Positions 17,346 through 25,482 of a stretch of 64,000 bases of DNA are shown here, piece by piece. Within the stretch, counting starts at the first letter, position 1; each line of letters starts with the position of its first letter. The notes under the pieces were generated by a model. The model was not told where the DNA came from and did not search any database. It was given only the letters and a program-made list of their open reading frames with translations. This DNA comes from Urbifossiella limnaea. Its GTDB lineage: Bacteria > Planctomycetota > Planctomycetia > Gemmatales > Gemmataceae. A program made the translations under genes and the position numbers. The stretch is from assembly GCF_007747215.1 (NCBI RefSeq), contig NZ_CP036273.1:372001-436000 (forward strand), in the 5' to 3' direction.

Positions 17346-17672
17346 TCAACGCCCGCCGCCCGGCGCGTCGGGCCACTCGAACCGCACCCACGGGTGCGCC
17401 TCCAGTAGCGCCTCCACCTTCGCCAGCAGCGCCGCGTTCCGCGGCTCCAGGTTCAGTGACTCGGCGTACTTCCGCAGCGCCGTCGGGATGTCGGCGTCGC
17501 ACTCCGCCTGCCAGCCCGCCACCTCCAGGTCGTGCGCCGTCGTCCGCACCCACCCGGTCGTGTACAGCACCGGCCGCACCAGGAAGTTCCACACCAACGA
17601 CACCACCGTCGCCGCCACCACGAACACGCAGAACACCAGCACGAAGTGGACCACGACGCCGCCCCCGGCCAC
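17346..17672 (-). CDS. Small membrane protein with TPR-like tail, coupled to glycosyltransferase
   Basis: The 108-residue product has an N-terminal membrane helix (VVVHFVLVFCVFVVAATVVSLVW) and a cytoplasmic helical segment with TPR-like features (AECDADIPTALRKYAESLNLEPRNAALLAKVEALLEAHP). The GTG start at 17672 overlaps the stop of the glycosyltransferase by one base (TAGTG), a translational-coupling arrangement. It probably works with that enzyme at the membrane; this is inferred from linkage only. Confidence 0.65.
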   Translation of the reverse strand: MAGGGVVVHFVLVFCVFVVAATVVSLVWNFLVRPVLYTTGWVRTTAHDLEVAGWQAECDADIPTALRKYAESLNLEPRNAALLAKVEALLEAHPWVRFEWPDAPGGGR

Positions 17673-18541
17673 TACCGGCGGCGCTCCAGGCCGAAGAAGT
17701 TCCGCAGGCCCAGCAGCAGGATCATGCCGATCGACCGCATCGCCTCCTGGCGGTTCACCTTGCTCGACCCGGCCCGCCGGTTCTCGAACAGGATCGGGTA
17801 CTCGCCGATCTTGCACCCCGCCTTGTAACAGCGGAACAAGACCTCCTGCTGGAACGAGTACCCGCGCGACCGCACCGCCCCCAGGTCCACCTCGCGCAGC
17901 TTCGACACCCGGTAGCACCGGTACGCCCCGCTCGCGTCCTTCACCGGCATCCGGAACAGGAACCGCACCAGCGTGTTCACGCTCCGCGACATCACCTTCC
18001 GCGCCACCGGCCAGTTCTCCGTCGCGCCGCCGGCCACGTACCGCGAGCCGATCATCACGTCGTACTTGCTCATCCCCGCCAGAATGCCCGGCAGGTAGCG
18101 CGGCGGGTGGCTGAAGTCGGCGTCCATGTTCTGCAGCAGGTCGTAGTCGTGCTCCATCGCGTAGCGCATGGCGGCGAGCGTGGCGGTGCCGAGGCCGAGC
18201 TTGCCGGGGCGGTGGAGGGCGTGGATGCGGGGGTCGGTCGTCGCCAGCTCGTCCACGATGCGGCCGGTGCCGTCGGGGGAGTTGTCGTCGATCACGAGGA
18301 TGTGGGCCTGCGGGACGACCTTGTGGATGTCGGCGATGAGGGCGGCGACGTTGCCGGCTTCGTTGTAGGTGGCGAGCGACACCAGCAGGCGGGGTTCGGC
18401 GGCCGGGGAGGCGGTCTCGGCGGGCACGTCCGGCACCTTCTTGTACGCGGGGCGGGGAATCCGGTATTTTCTACTGTACCGATCCCGTCCTGTCCGCGTT
18501 ATGCCCGCGGGGCCGGCATTTTCGACTGCGGCGAGGCTCAC
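17672..18541 (-). CDS. GT2 glycosyltransferase, polyprenol-phosphate mannosyltransferase type
   Basis: The GT-A fold enzyme carries LLVSLATYNEAGN, ILVIDDNSPDGTGRIVDEL, KLGLGTATLAAMRYAMEHDYDLLQNMDADFSHPP (the DAD metal motif) and IGSRYVAGG, with the later KDASGAYRCYR and FENRRAGSSKVN. All are hallmarks of DPM1-like synthases that transfer a sugar to a polyprenol phosphate. The longest frame (289 residues) starts at ATG 18541, only 2 bases from the divergent gene; GTG at 18436 would give a more typical N-terminus and leave room for a promoter, so the start is uncertain. Confidence 0.88.
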   Translation of the reverse strand: MSLAAVENAGPAGITRTGRDRYSRKYRIPRPAYKKVPDVPAETASPAAEPRLLVSLATYNEAGNVAALIADIHKVVPQAHILVIDDNSPDGTGRIVDELATTDPRIHALHRPGKLGLGTATLAAMRYAMEHDYDLLQNMDADFSHPPRYLPGILAGMSKYDVMIGSRYVAGGATENWPVARKVMSRSVNTLVRFLFRMPVKDASGAYRCYRVSKLREVDLGAVRSRGYSFQQEVLFRCYKAGCKIGEYPILFENRRAGSSKVNRQEAMRSIGMILLLGLRNFFGLERRR

Positions 18542-18543
18542 TC

Positions 18544-19239
18544 ATGGCAGACACCCTGGACATCAAGTGCCCGACGTGCGGCAAGGCGCTGAAGGTGCCG
18601 GCCGCGCTCGCGGGCAAGAAGGTGAAGTGCAAGGGGTGCGACACCGCGTTCGCGGTCGCCGCCCCGAAGGCCGCGAAGCCGGCGCCGAAGGCGGCCGCCA
18701 AGCCCGCCGCGCACCAGGCGGCGGCCCCCGAGCCCGAGAAGCCGAAGAGCCCGTTCCTCGACGACGACGACGAGCTGGACGAGCAGGGCCGGGTGAAGGC
18801 GATGGGCGTGGTGAAGGAGTCGGACGTGCCGCGGTGCCCGCACTGCACCGTGGACCTGGACCCGCCGGACGCGGTGGTGTGCTACCGGTGCGGGTTCAAC
18901 AACGTCACCCGCATCAAGGCCGAGACGAAGAAGGTGATCGAGGCCACCGCCGGCGACTGGGCCGCGCACCTGGCCCCGGGCATCATCGCGCTGCTGATCT
19001 GCATCGGGCTGGTCGTGCTGGACGTGGTCTGCTGGATCAACATGAGCGACTGGCTGCAGGGGAGCTTCCTGGAGCAGGACGAGAAGGACATCCTCGGGAA
19101 CAAGAAGATGTGGGTGAAGCCGGGGGCGTTCGTGGCGATCGTGATCGCCTTCTCGCTGATGCTCATCCTGCCGCTGGGCGTGTTCGCGTTCCGCCGGCTG
19201 GTGAAGAACTACAAGCCGGAGGAGCGGGTGAAGAAGTAG
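18544..19239 (+). CDS. Zinc-ribbon membrane protein
   Basis: The 231-residue protein has an N-terminal CXXC zinc-ribbon ([30 protein letters not shown]) common in planctomycete "zinc-ribbon plus Ala/Pro linker" proteins. A low-complexity Ala/Lys/Pro linker follows, then a second ribbon ([25 protein letters not shown]). Two membrane helices end it ([22 protein letters not shown] and [22 protein letters not shown]). The ATG at 18544 abuts the divergent glycosyltransferase start. Function unknown. Confidence 0.8.
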   Translation: MADTLDIKCPTCGKALKVPAALAGKKVKCKGCDTAFAVAAPKAAKPAPKAAAKPAAHQAAAPEPEKPKSPFLDDDDELDEQGRVKAMGVVKESDVPRCPHCTVDLDPPDAVVCYRCGFNNVTRIKAETKKVIEATAGDWAAHLAPGIIALLICIGLVVLDVVCWINMSDWLQGSFLEQDEKDILGNKKMWVKPGAFVAIVIAFSLMLILPLGVFAFRRLVKNYKPEERVKK

Positions 19240-19342
19240 GGGACGGGGGGCAGGAGACAGGAGGCAGGAGACGGGAGACAAGCTTCTTCTGTCCGGCCGC
19301 CGGCTCCTGTATCCTGTCTCCTGTTTCCTGCCCCCTGTCCCC
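19240..19342. repeat. Imperfect CAGGAGACAGGAG-type inverted repeat
   Basis: The left arm (about 19240-19279), made of CAGGAGACAGGAGG-like units, is complementary with a few mismatches to the right arm (about 19304-19342, CTCCTGTATCCTGTCTCC...). It fills the whole gap between the zinc-ribbon gene and comM. Confidence 0.75.
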
Positions 19343-19351
19343 CGGCGCCCC

Positions 19352-20539
19352 ATGCTCGCCAAGCTGCGGACGTTCGCCCTCGCCGGGATCGACGCGGTCC
19401 CGGTCGAGGTCGAGGTGGACGCCGCGGCCGGCACCCCCAAGACCGTCCTCGTCGGCCTCCCCGAGCTCGCCGTCCGCGAGAGCGTCCACCGCATCGAACG
19501 GGCGCTCGCCAACCTGGGGTACTTCCGCCCCACCGGCCGCACCATCATCAACCTGGCCCCCGCCGACCTGCGCAAGGACGCCGGCGCGTTCGACCTGCCG
19601 ATCGCGCTCGGCGTCCTCGTCGCCACCGGGCAGGTGAAGCCCGACCAGATCGCCGACCTGGCCGCCGTCGGCGAGCTGGCGCTCGACGGCGCCGTGCGGC
19701 CGGTGAAGGGCGCGCTGTCGGTGGCGATGGCGGCGCGCGACCAGGGGCTGAAGCGGTTGCTGGTCCCCGCCGAGAACGCCCGCGAAGCCGCCGTCGTGGA
19801 AGAACTCCAGGTCTTCGCCGTCACGTCGCTGGCCGAGGCCGTCGGGCTGGTGACTGGGCAGGTGGACGTGGACCCGGTAGCGTACCGGCCCGAGGAGGTG
19901 GCCGGGCACCTGAACCGCTACGACATCGACTTCGCCGAGGTGCGCGGGCAGGAGTCGGCCAAGCGGGCGATGGTGGTGGCCGCGGCCGGCGGGCACAACA
20001 TCCTCATGCTCGGCGCCCCGGGGTCGGGCAAGTCGATGCTCGCCAAGCGGCTGCCGACCATCCTGCCGCCGCTCACCGCCACCGAGAGCCTCGACACCAC
20101 GCGCATCTATTCGGCCGTCGGCCAGCTGCCGCCCGGCGAGGCGCTGCTGGCGACGCGGCCGTACCGCAACCCGCACCACACCATCTCGGACGCCGGCATG
20201 GTCGGCGGCGGGCACGTGCCGCAGCCGGGCGAGATCAGCATGGCGCACCACGGCGTCCTGTTCCTGGACGAGCTGCCGGAGTTCAACCGCAAGAGCCTCG
20301 AAGTGCTGCGGCAGCCCCTCGAAGAAGGCTGCGTCACGATCGCGCGGGCGACCGGCAGCACCACCTTTCCCGCGCGGTTCATCCTGGTGGCGGCGATGAA
20401 CCCGTGCCCGTGCGGCTACCTCGGCGACCCCCGACGCCCGTGCAAGTGCAACCCGATGGTCGTGGAAAAGTACCTCGGCCGCATCAGCGGGCCGCTGCTC
20501 GACCGGAACGGGACGAGTCTTCAGATGCCGATGCCCTGA
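19352..20539 (+). pseudogene. comM: comM/yifB 5' part (Mg-chelatase-like AAA+ ATPase), interrupted by island
   Basis: The first 383 codons are the N-terminal Lon-protease-like domain ([48 protein letters not shown]) and the Mg-chelatase ATPase with Walker [28 protein letters not shown], Walker [12 protein letters not shown], and the cysteine pair region [17 protein letters not shown]. After GPLLD (20503) the frame enters island DNA, adds [11 protein letters not shown] and stops. The missing C-terminal 128 residues lie at 49807-50193. ComM promotes branch migration during natural transformation; the split should inactivate it. Confidence 0.93.
20481..20522. other. attL junction
   Basis: Chromosomal comM sequence lies to the left of the GA at 20501-20502, and element sequence to the right. 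The element half-arm GGACGAGTCT (20511-20520) is complementary at 9 of 10 positions to AGACTGGTCC at attR (49789-49798). The recombinase stop codon (20484-20486) is chromosomal. Confidence 0.85.
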
Positions 20540-22121
20540 GATGGACCACCCCGCCCGACAGCGGATAGCGCGTCAGCTTTGCCTTCTTCACTGCCTCGAA
20601 ACGCAGGTCAATCCGCTCGATGGCCTCGCGCACCACAGTGCGGACGAGTGCCGGGTCGCCGGCCTTCATCACCTCCACCAGCTGCTCGACCTTGCCGACG
20701 ACGTGAGCGACCGACCCCGCCGGTGACTGGCGAGTGGCTCGGTCGAGTTCCTCCTGGGCAGTTGCCCGCTCCTGCTTCCACTGCCGAATCTTCGCCTGCA
20801 TGGTGGGGATGAGGTCGGCGTCCATTAGCAGGAGGTTGTCCGTCGCCTTGGCGATGTTCGCGTCCAGCTTGGCCTGCTTCATCCGCAGCCCCTTCACCGT
20901 TTGCTCGTCTGGCCCAGAGCGCTGCTCGGCCTGCCGCCGAACTTCCGCCTCAAGGCGCTCACGTTCGGCCGGGACGAGCAAGCGCGACTGGAGCACTTGC
21001 GCAATTTGCTCGATGACGACCCGCTCGTTGACGGTCCGCGGGCCGCACCTCCCCTGGGTGAAGTAGCTGCCGCAGCGGTAGATGGCCTGCTTGACTCCCC
21101 CGCTCATCTGCTTGGTGCCGTACATGGGCACGCCACAGTGTGCGCAGCGGAGCAGCTGGGAGAGCGGGTAGCTGGCCTTCTTCCGGCTCGGGGACGTGCG
21201 GGAGCGGTTGGAGGCGAGCTTCTGCTGCACCAGGTCGAAGAGCTCGGGTAGGACCAGAGGCTCATGCTGGCCGGGGATGACAAGCCAGGACTCGGACGAG
21301 GTGCGCTCTGACTTGTTGGCCTTCTTTTGTGTCGGCCGAATCTCCCCGCCGTCCGACCTGAAGAACTTCCCCTGCTTCACCTTCCCCCAAACGTAGGAGC
21401 CCGCGTAGACGTGGTTGGTCAGGATGTTGTGGACGGTGTTCTTACCCCACTGCTGGCGACCGTGCGGGGATGGCACGCCGAACGCGTTCAGCTCGGCGAC
21501 GACCGCCATGAGGCTGAGGTCGCGGTTAGCGTAGCCGTCGAAGATGCGACGGACGACCTCAACCTTCCCAGGTGCGTCCGCGTCGGGCTCAAGGCCGACC
21601 CGATTTCCACCAGCATCGAGCTTGTACCTGTACCCGTAGGCGGCGCGGCCGACGAACAGTTTGCCCTCGCACGCCTTTCGTGCCATGCCGGTGGCCGTCC
21701 GCCGCCCCAAGGTGTGGGACTCGTCCGCCGCCTTGTACTGGCCGAGGAACGCAAGGAGCTGGCCCCCGAGGTCATCACGGTCCCAGGTCAGACGCCGCCC
21801 GGTGTCCACTACCTCGACGAACACCCCGACCTTCCGGAGGGGGTGGACGACGGTCGCCATGTACTCGACCGTGTCGTCCCGGGAGAGCCGAGATTGTTCG
21901 TCCACGACGATGAGGTCGAACTTCCCCTTCTGGGCATCCTGCAATAGCCGCTGGAACTGAGGGCGGGACGAGTCCGAGCCCCGCATCCCCAGGTCTTGGT
22001 AGACCTCGACGACCTCGTACCCCTTCCGCTGACAGTAAGGCAGAACCTGTGAGCGCTGGCGTTCCGGCGACCCGGTCTGGTCGTCGGTGCTCATGCGGAT
22101 GTAGACGGCGGCTCGTGGCAC
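20484..22121 (-). CDS. Large serine recombinase, 3'-truncated by its own integration
   Basis: The 545-residue large serine integrase has a resolvase catalytic domain with YIRMSTDDQ (catalytic Ser near residue 11), [14 protein letters not shown] and the arginine-rich active-site set. A recombinase domain follows ([26 protein letters not shown]), then a zinc ribbon ([13 protein letters not shown] ... [17 protein letters not shown]) and a coiled coil ([14 protein letters not shown] to [13 protein letters not shown]). The GTG start is at 22121. The attP core is inside the gene: after SSRSG the last five residues (RAAAR) and stop are antisense comM. Its natural continuation in the same frame is at 49460-49806. 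Confidence 0.93.
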   Translation of the reverse strand: MPRAAVYIRMSTDDQTGSPERQRSQVLPYCQRKGYEVVEVYQDLGMRGSDSSRPQFQRLLQDAQKGKFDLIVVDEQSRLSRDDTVEYMATVVHPLRKVGVFVEVVDTGRRLTWDRDDLGGQLLAFLGQYKAADESHTLGRRTATGMARKACEGKLFVGRAAYGYRYKLDAGGNRVGLEPDADAPGKVEVVRRIFDGYANRDLSLMAVVAELNAFGVPSPHGRQQWGKNTVHNILTNHVYAGSYVWGKVKQGKFFRSDGGEIRPTQKKANKSERTSSESWLVIPGQHEPLVLPELFDLVQQKLASNRSRTSPSRKKASYPLSQLLRCAHCGVPMYGTKQMSGGVKQAIYRCGSYFTQGRCGPRTVNERVVIEQIAQVLQSRLLVPAERERLEAEVRRQAEQRSGPDEQTVKGLRMKQAKLDANIAKATDNLLLMDADLIPTMQAKIRQWKQERATAQEELDRATRQSPAGSVAHVVGKVEQLVEVMKAGDPALVRTVVREAIERIDLRFEAVKKAKLTRYPLSGGVVHLRASASEDSSRSGRAAAR

Positions 22122-22297
22122 GCGAGGTCTCCGACGGGGGCGAAGTAGGGGGCCAAGTAACTGGGGTGTGCGGCCTGGCTGGGCAACTCGGTCATCAGCA
22201 GGAGGCGGGCCAAGGCGGTAATGGCTGCGTCGGTCAGACGACCCTCGGTGGAAACGACCAACTCACCCCTACCGCGGTGCATGGGGCTCGCTTGCAC
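22091..22297 (-). CDS. Small hypothetical ORF overlapping the recombinase start
   Basis: This 68-codon frame (HRGRGELVVSTEGRLTDAAITALARLLLMTELP ...) overlaps the recombinase start by 31 bases on the same strand. The middle looks like a short amphipathic helix with plausible codon bias; the C-terminus is less convincing. It might be a leader or coupling peptide for the recombinase. No homologue was recognised. Confidence 0.4.
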   Translation of the reverse strand: MQASPMHRGRGELVVSTEGRLTDAAITALARLLLMTELPSQAAHPSYLAPYFAPVGDLACHEPPSTSA

Positions 22298-22440
22298 GGA
22301 GTTCAGCCAGCTCTACGAACAGGGTGCCGTGCTCGGCAGTCAAGTGGTAGCATCTCGCGGCGGCAGCTATCGTCCCGCCGCCAGTGCCCGTGCCATCAGC
22401 CGGCACGAAATCAGCAATCACTAAAGTGCTCTCCAGTAAA

Positions 22441-23145
22441 GAGTTGTGAACATGTACCGAGGGCGACGCCTCAGTCCGCGAACGATGCTGTATGGTCGGG
22501 AGGGAGGCGCATGAGGTGATGGGTGCGCCGCGGTAAGAGGGATTACCGACTTGGAGGCAGCGTTAAGTAATTGTCACGCCAGTAGTTAGTGAGGAACCGG
22601 AGGGATAGAGGACCGAAAACGTGGGAGTGGGATTCAATCCCATTAACCCGATTTTACCATGCCGGGAGGAAAACTGTCAATGGGGTGCCTGCGAAAAGAA
22701 TCGCTTGGTCCAGCAGAGAGGCGATGCACGGGCCGGACCTCACACCCCACAAGCGGGAGTGTCGGGTACAGCCATAGCCCCCCCAGGGGGGCACTGAGCC
22801 GAGGTGTGGCCTGTGCTTGTTGCGCAGCTCGTACGAGGGAGGCGTTTGGCCCTCCAGTGAAAATCTCTGGAATCACTTGACAGGCTGCCGACGACTGCAT
22901 AGTCTATGAATCGACCGGCACGAAAATGTGTTGGGGACTATGAATTCGGAATTGGCAAGCACCGGAAGGTGCGGCCCCGATATTCATGAGGCACCGCAGC
23001 GGTGGTGAACCTCTTGTCTTCCCCCCGGACTGGCGGGGGGCGGGCGTCGGAATCAGCCGATGCGAGTGCGCTCGGCCCGCCGCCTATGGCTCATCCGGGC
23101 CAAATGGTGCCTTAGGGTTCCGTTACCGGTGGGCAGTCTCTCTTC
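22441..23145 (+). ncRNA. Candidate large structured RNA, class unidentified
   Basis: No convincing reading frame covers this stretch. The plus strand forms many clean stems: 22506-22511/22524-22529, 22531-22536/22543-22548, 22628-22633/22637-22642, 22898-22904/22936-22942, 22959-22963/22968-22972 closed by a GGAA (GNRA) tetraloop, and 23021-23026/23035-23040. There is also a perfect three-way junction (23041-23045 with 23075-23079 enclosing 23047-23050/23057-23060 and 23063-23066/23071-23074). A-rich unpaired joints (GGAAAAC, CGAAAAG, GTGAAAATC) all lie on the plus strand. The ends are approximate. Confidence 0.5.
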
Positions 23146-23727
23146 GTCGACATTTACACAATCCACTTTTCTCACACAAACTGATTTACAGCGAGTAATA
23201 TCTCGGCTGTGGTCAACTCTATTAGCTCCGTTCCCAATTGAATGATGGAGCTATCCGTCGGCCCGAATCCACCGACGAGGGGCTGCGACCTTCCAGTAAG
23301 CGAGTAGCACGAGACTTAGCTTCTAGCCCTTCGAGCTGGCACCTCCTGTTCCAGCAGGGAGGGGACAGAGCACCTACTGGAGCTACAGGGGTGTGCCACG
23401 GGTAGAACCATCATCCCCTGAAGAACCCAGGTGGAGGGGGAGAGACAAGGGTCGGCGGCCTGGGATGTTTACTTCCCTGCTAGTGTTCCTCCCCGCCTGC
23501 TGACCTGCCTTAACGCTCGACGTCTCTAGCACGATGCGTCGGCGGATGCAGTAGCCCAGAAGTTCGCCACGACTGGGTCAAGCGCCGCCCAGGTGGCCGC
23601 CCAGGACGAGGGCCTGACGGTGCGAGCGTCCCGCGAGGCGACGAGCCGCCGGTTCCAGGTGGACGTGGAGGTCGAGCAGGAAGGGGTGGGCGCCGTTCGG
23701 GGACGGCTGACCGCACCCCCTTCGGAG
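23146..23727. other. Non-coding or decayed stretch
   Basis: An unusually AT-rich patch (about 23146-23245) is followed by a hairpin CGTCGG...CCGACG (about 23257-23278) and one copy of the island word CCAGCAGGGA at 23351-23360. From about 23530 a plus-strand frame (DAVAQKFATTGSSAAQVAAQDEG) reads like protein but has no start and a stop just upstream; it may be a gene remnant. Confidence 0.5.
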
Positions 23728-24495
23728 TCACTTCGCGGCCGGCGCGTCAGTCCGGATGCCGGCCACCAGGTCGAGGTACTGAGCGAAGGCTTCTGGCCCG
23801 CCACAGGCACGGACCGCTTCCGCCACTTGCCGGGCAGCCTCAACACCGCCGGCGGCGGCCACGGCGGCGTTCACCTGCGCCACGTTCGACAGGACCTGGG
23901 TCAGGCCGGCTGGGGCTGCGGCAACCGGCGTCGGCGCCACCGGGGCAGGAGCCGGCGCCGGTGCGGCCGTCTTCTGCGCGGCGGACGCGACGACCCGGGG
24001 GACCTTCGCCGTGGCCCGCTTCAGCTCGCCCCGGATGTTGTAGACGAGTGCCCGGATGGACGACTCGGCGGCCTTCAGGCCCCGGGCCCTCGCCTTGGCG
24101 ACGACCTGGTCTGCCGACAGCTTCAGGTCGCCCGACAGGATGGACCGCACGACGGACGAGGTGGTCGGGACGGCCGTCTTTCGGGGCGCGACCGGGGCCG
24201 GTTGCGGGCTCAACTTCAGCTTTTGCGCCACCGTCGCCTTCGGGGGTTGCGCCACCTTCTGGGCGGGGGTCGGCGTAGGTGCGGGCTTCGCGGCCGGGGC
24301 GGTCGCCGCCAGCCGGGCGGCCTTCTTCTTAAGCTCCTTGCGGACGTCGTAGGCCGTCCGGCGAATTACCTCGTCCGGGGCCTTCACCCCCTTGGCCTTG
24401 GCCTTGGCGAGGACATCGTCGGTGGTGAGATTCATGTTGGCGGACAGGATTTCGCGGACGACGGTCCAGACGGTGGGGGCTGGCGCGGTGGCCAT
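23728..24495 (-). CDS. Protein with two tandem DNA-binding-like repeats
   Basis: The 255-residue protein has two related ~50-residue helical units: WTVVREILSANMNLTTDDV and onward to TAYDVRKELKKKA (residues about 10-60), and SSVVRSILSGDLKLSADQV and onward to LVYNIRGELKRA (about 115-160). They are joined by Ala/Pro/Lys-rich linkers and followed by a helical tail (VNAAVAAAGGVEAARQVAEAVRACGG). Each unit looks like a small winged-helix or H-NS/Rok-like module. The start is ATG at 24495 behind CCGGAG. Its layout resembles the partial gene at the window's left edge. DNA binding is inferred. Confidence 0.72.
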   Translation of the reverse strand: MATAPAPTVWTVVREILSANMNLTTDDVLAKAKAKGVKAPDEVIRRTAYDVRKELKKKAARLAATAPAAKPAPTPTPAQKVAQPPKATVAQKLKLSPQPAPVAPRKTAVPTTSSVVRSILSGDLKLSADQVVAKARARGLKAAESSIRALVYNIRGELKRATAKVPRVVASAAQKTAAPAPAPAPVAPTPVAAAPAGLTQVLSNVAQVNAAVAAAGGVEAARQVAEAVRACGGPEAFAQYLDLVAGIRTDAPAAK

Positions 24496-24671
24496 GTGCG
24501 TGTAGACTCCGGGGCGAGGAGGTGGCGGGGCGTAGGTGCCGAGCGGCGTATCCGTAAGACCATTGTCCACCCATCCCCGTGCCGCGACAATCCGTCCAGG
24601 TGGTACAGCTTCCGGATTCTCGGGGGCCGGGGCGGTTCGTGCCGGATGCGCCGGTCGGGCAGGAGGTGGGT

Positions 24672-25376
24672 ATGACGTCGGCAGACTGGGCCGCCTCGAC
24701 CGACCCGCAGGAGATGCTGTCGTTCCTGCGGGAGCGGGGGCCGTTGAGCGAGCGGAAGCTCACCCTCCTGTCCGCCGCCTGCTGCCGCCGGGCCTGGGAC
24801 CGGCTAGTGGACCCCCGCAGCCGGCAGGCCGTCGTGGTCGTGGAGCGGGTCGCCGACGGGGATGCGGGCAGGGACGACCTCTGGGCCGCCCGGGAGGGCG
24901 CCATCCTGGCGGAGGTCCACCTGATGAACGACCACTCGGTCCCCTCGGCGGTGCGACTCGACCGGTGGCTGGCGGCCCGGGCCGTGTCCTTCCTGTGCGC
25001 CGCCCTGTCCCAGAACCCCCCGGCCGAGGACCACCTCGCCAACGCCTTCGGGGCCGTCGCCGGGTGGACGGCCTATCCCCGGTCGGGGGCCGAGGACGAG
25101 GTAGCCGCCGGCTTCGCCGCAGTGGCCGCCCTCCTGCGTGACATCTTCGGCGACCCCTTCGCACCCATCACCTGCTTGCCCGAGTAGCGCACCAAGGCGG
25201 TGGTGTCGCTGACGCGGGGCATCTACGAGGAGGGGGCCTGGGACCGGATGAGCGTCCTGGCGGACGCGCTGGAGGACAGCGAGTGCGACTCGGCCGAGCT
25301 GTTGAAGCACTGCCGAGAGCCGGGGGACCACGTGAAGGGCTGTCACGTCATCGACGCAGTCTTGGGCAAGGTGTAG
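24672..25376 (+). pseudogene. Gemmata-type repeat-family protein with internal stop
   Basis: The frame starts at ATG 24672 (AGGAGG at 24661) with DWAASTDPQEMLSFLRERG and ERKLTLLSAACCRRAWDRL, the opening of a protein family very abundant in Gemmata relatives. At 25185-25187 a TAG interrupts it. The same frame then continues for 62 codons (RTKAVVSLTRGIYEEGAWDRMSVLADALED ... GCHVIDAVLGKV) with the family's normal C-terminus. Related proteins usually have Trp at the stop position, so a single TGG-to-TAG change is likely. The function of the family is unknown. Confidence 0.75.
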
Positions 25377-25482
25377 TCGGCCGTCGGGTGCCCCAACCCG
25401 GCCAGTCGGGTTGGTATGAATCTTCTAGCCCGCCAGGCGAATAGCCTGTAACGGATTGGGTACGTCTCCCTGGAGTCGCCGC

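Noticed and set aside
22625-22645. A T-arm-like hairpin (GGGATTCAATCCC)
   Set aside because: The loop lacks the TTC register and no other tRNA arms surround it; kept only as a stem in the candidate structured RNA.
22985-23016. Possible group II intron domain V
   Set aside because: The catalytic AGC position, length and terminal loop do not fit the domain V consensus, and no reverse transcriptase is present.
23526-23846. A 106-codon minus-strand frame
   Set aside because: Overlaps the repeat-protein 3' end and is low-complexity Ser/Thr/Arg; a plus-strand frame here looks more protein-like but has no start.
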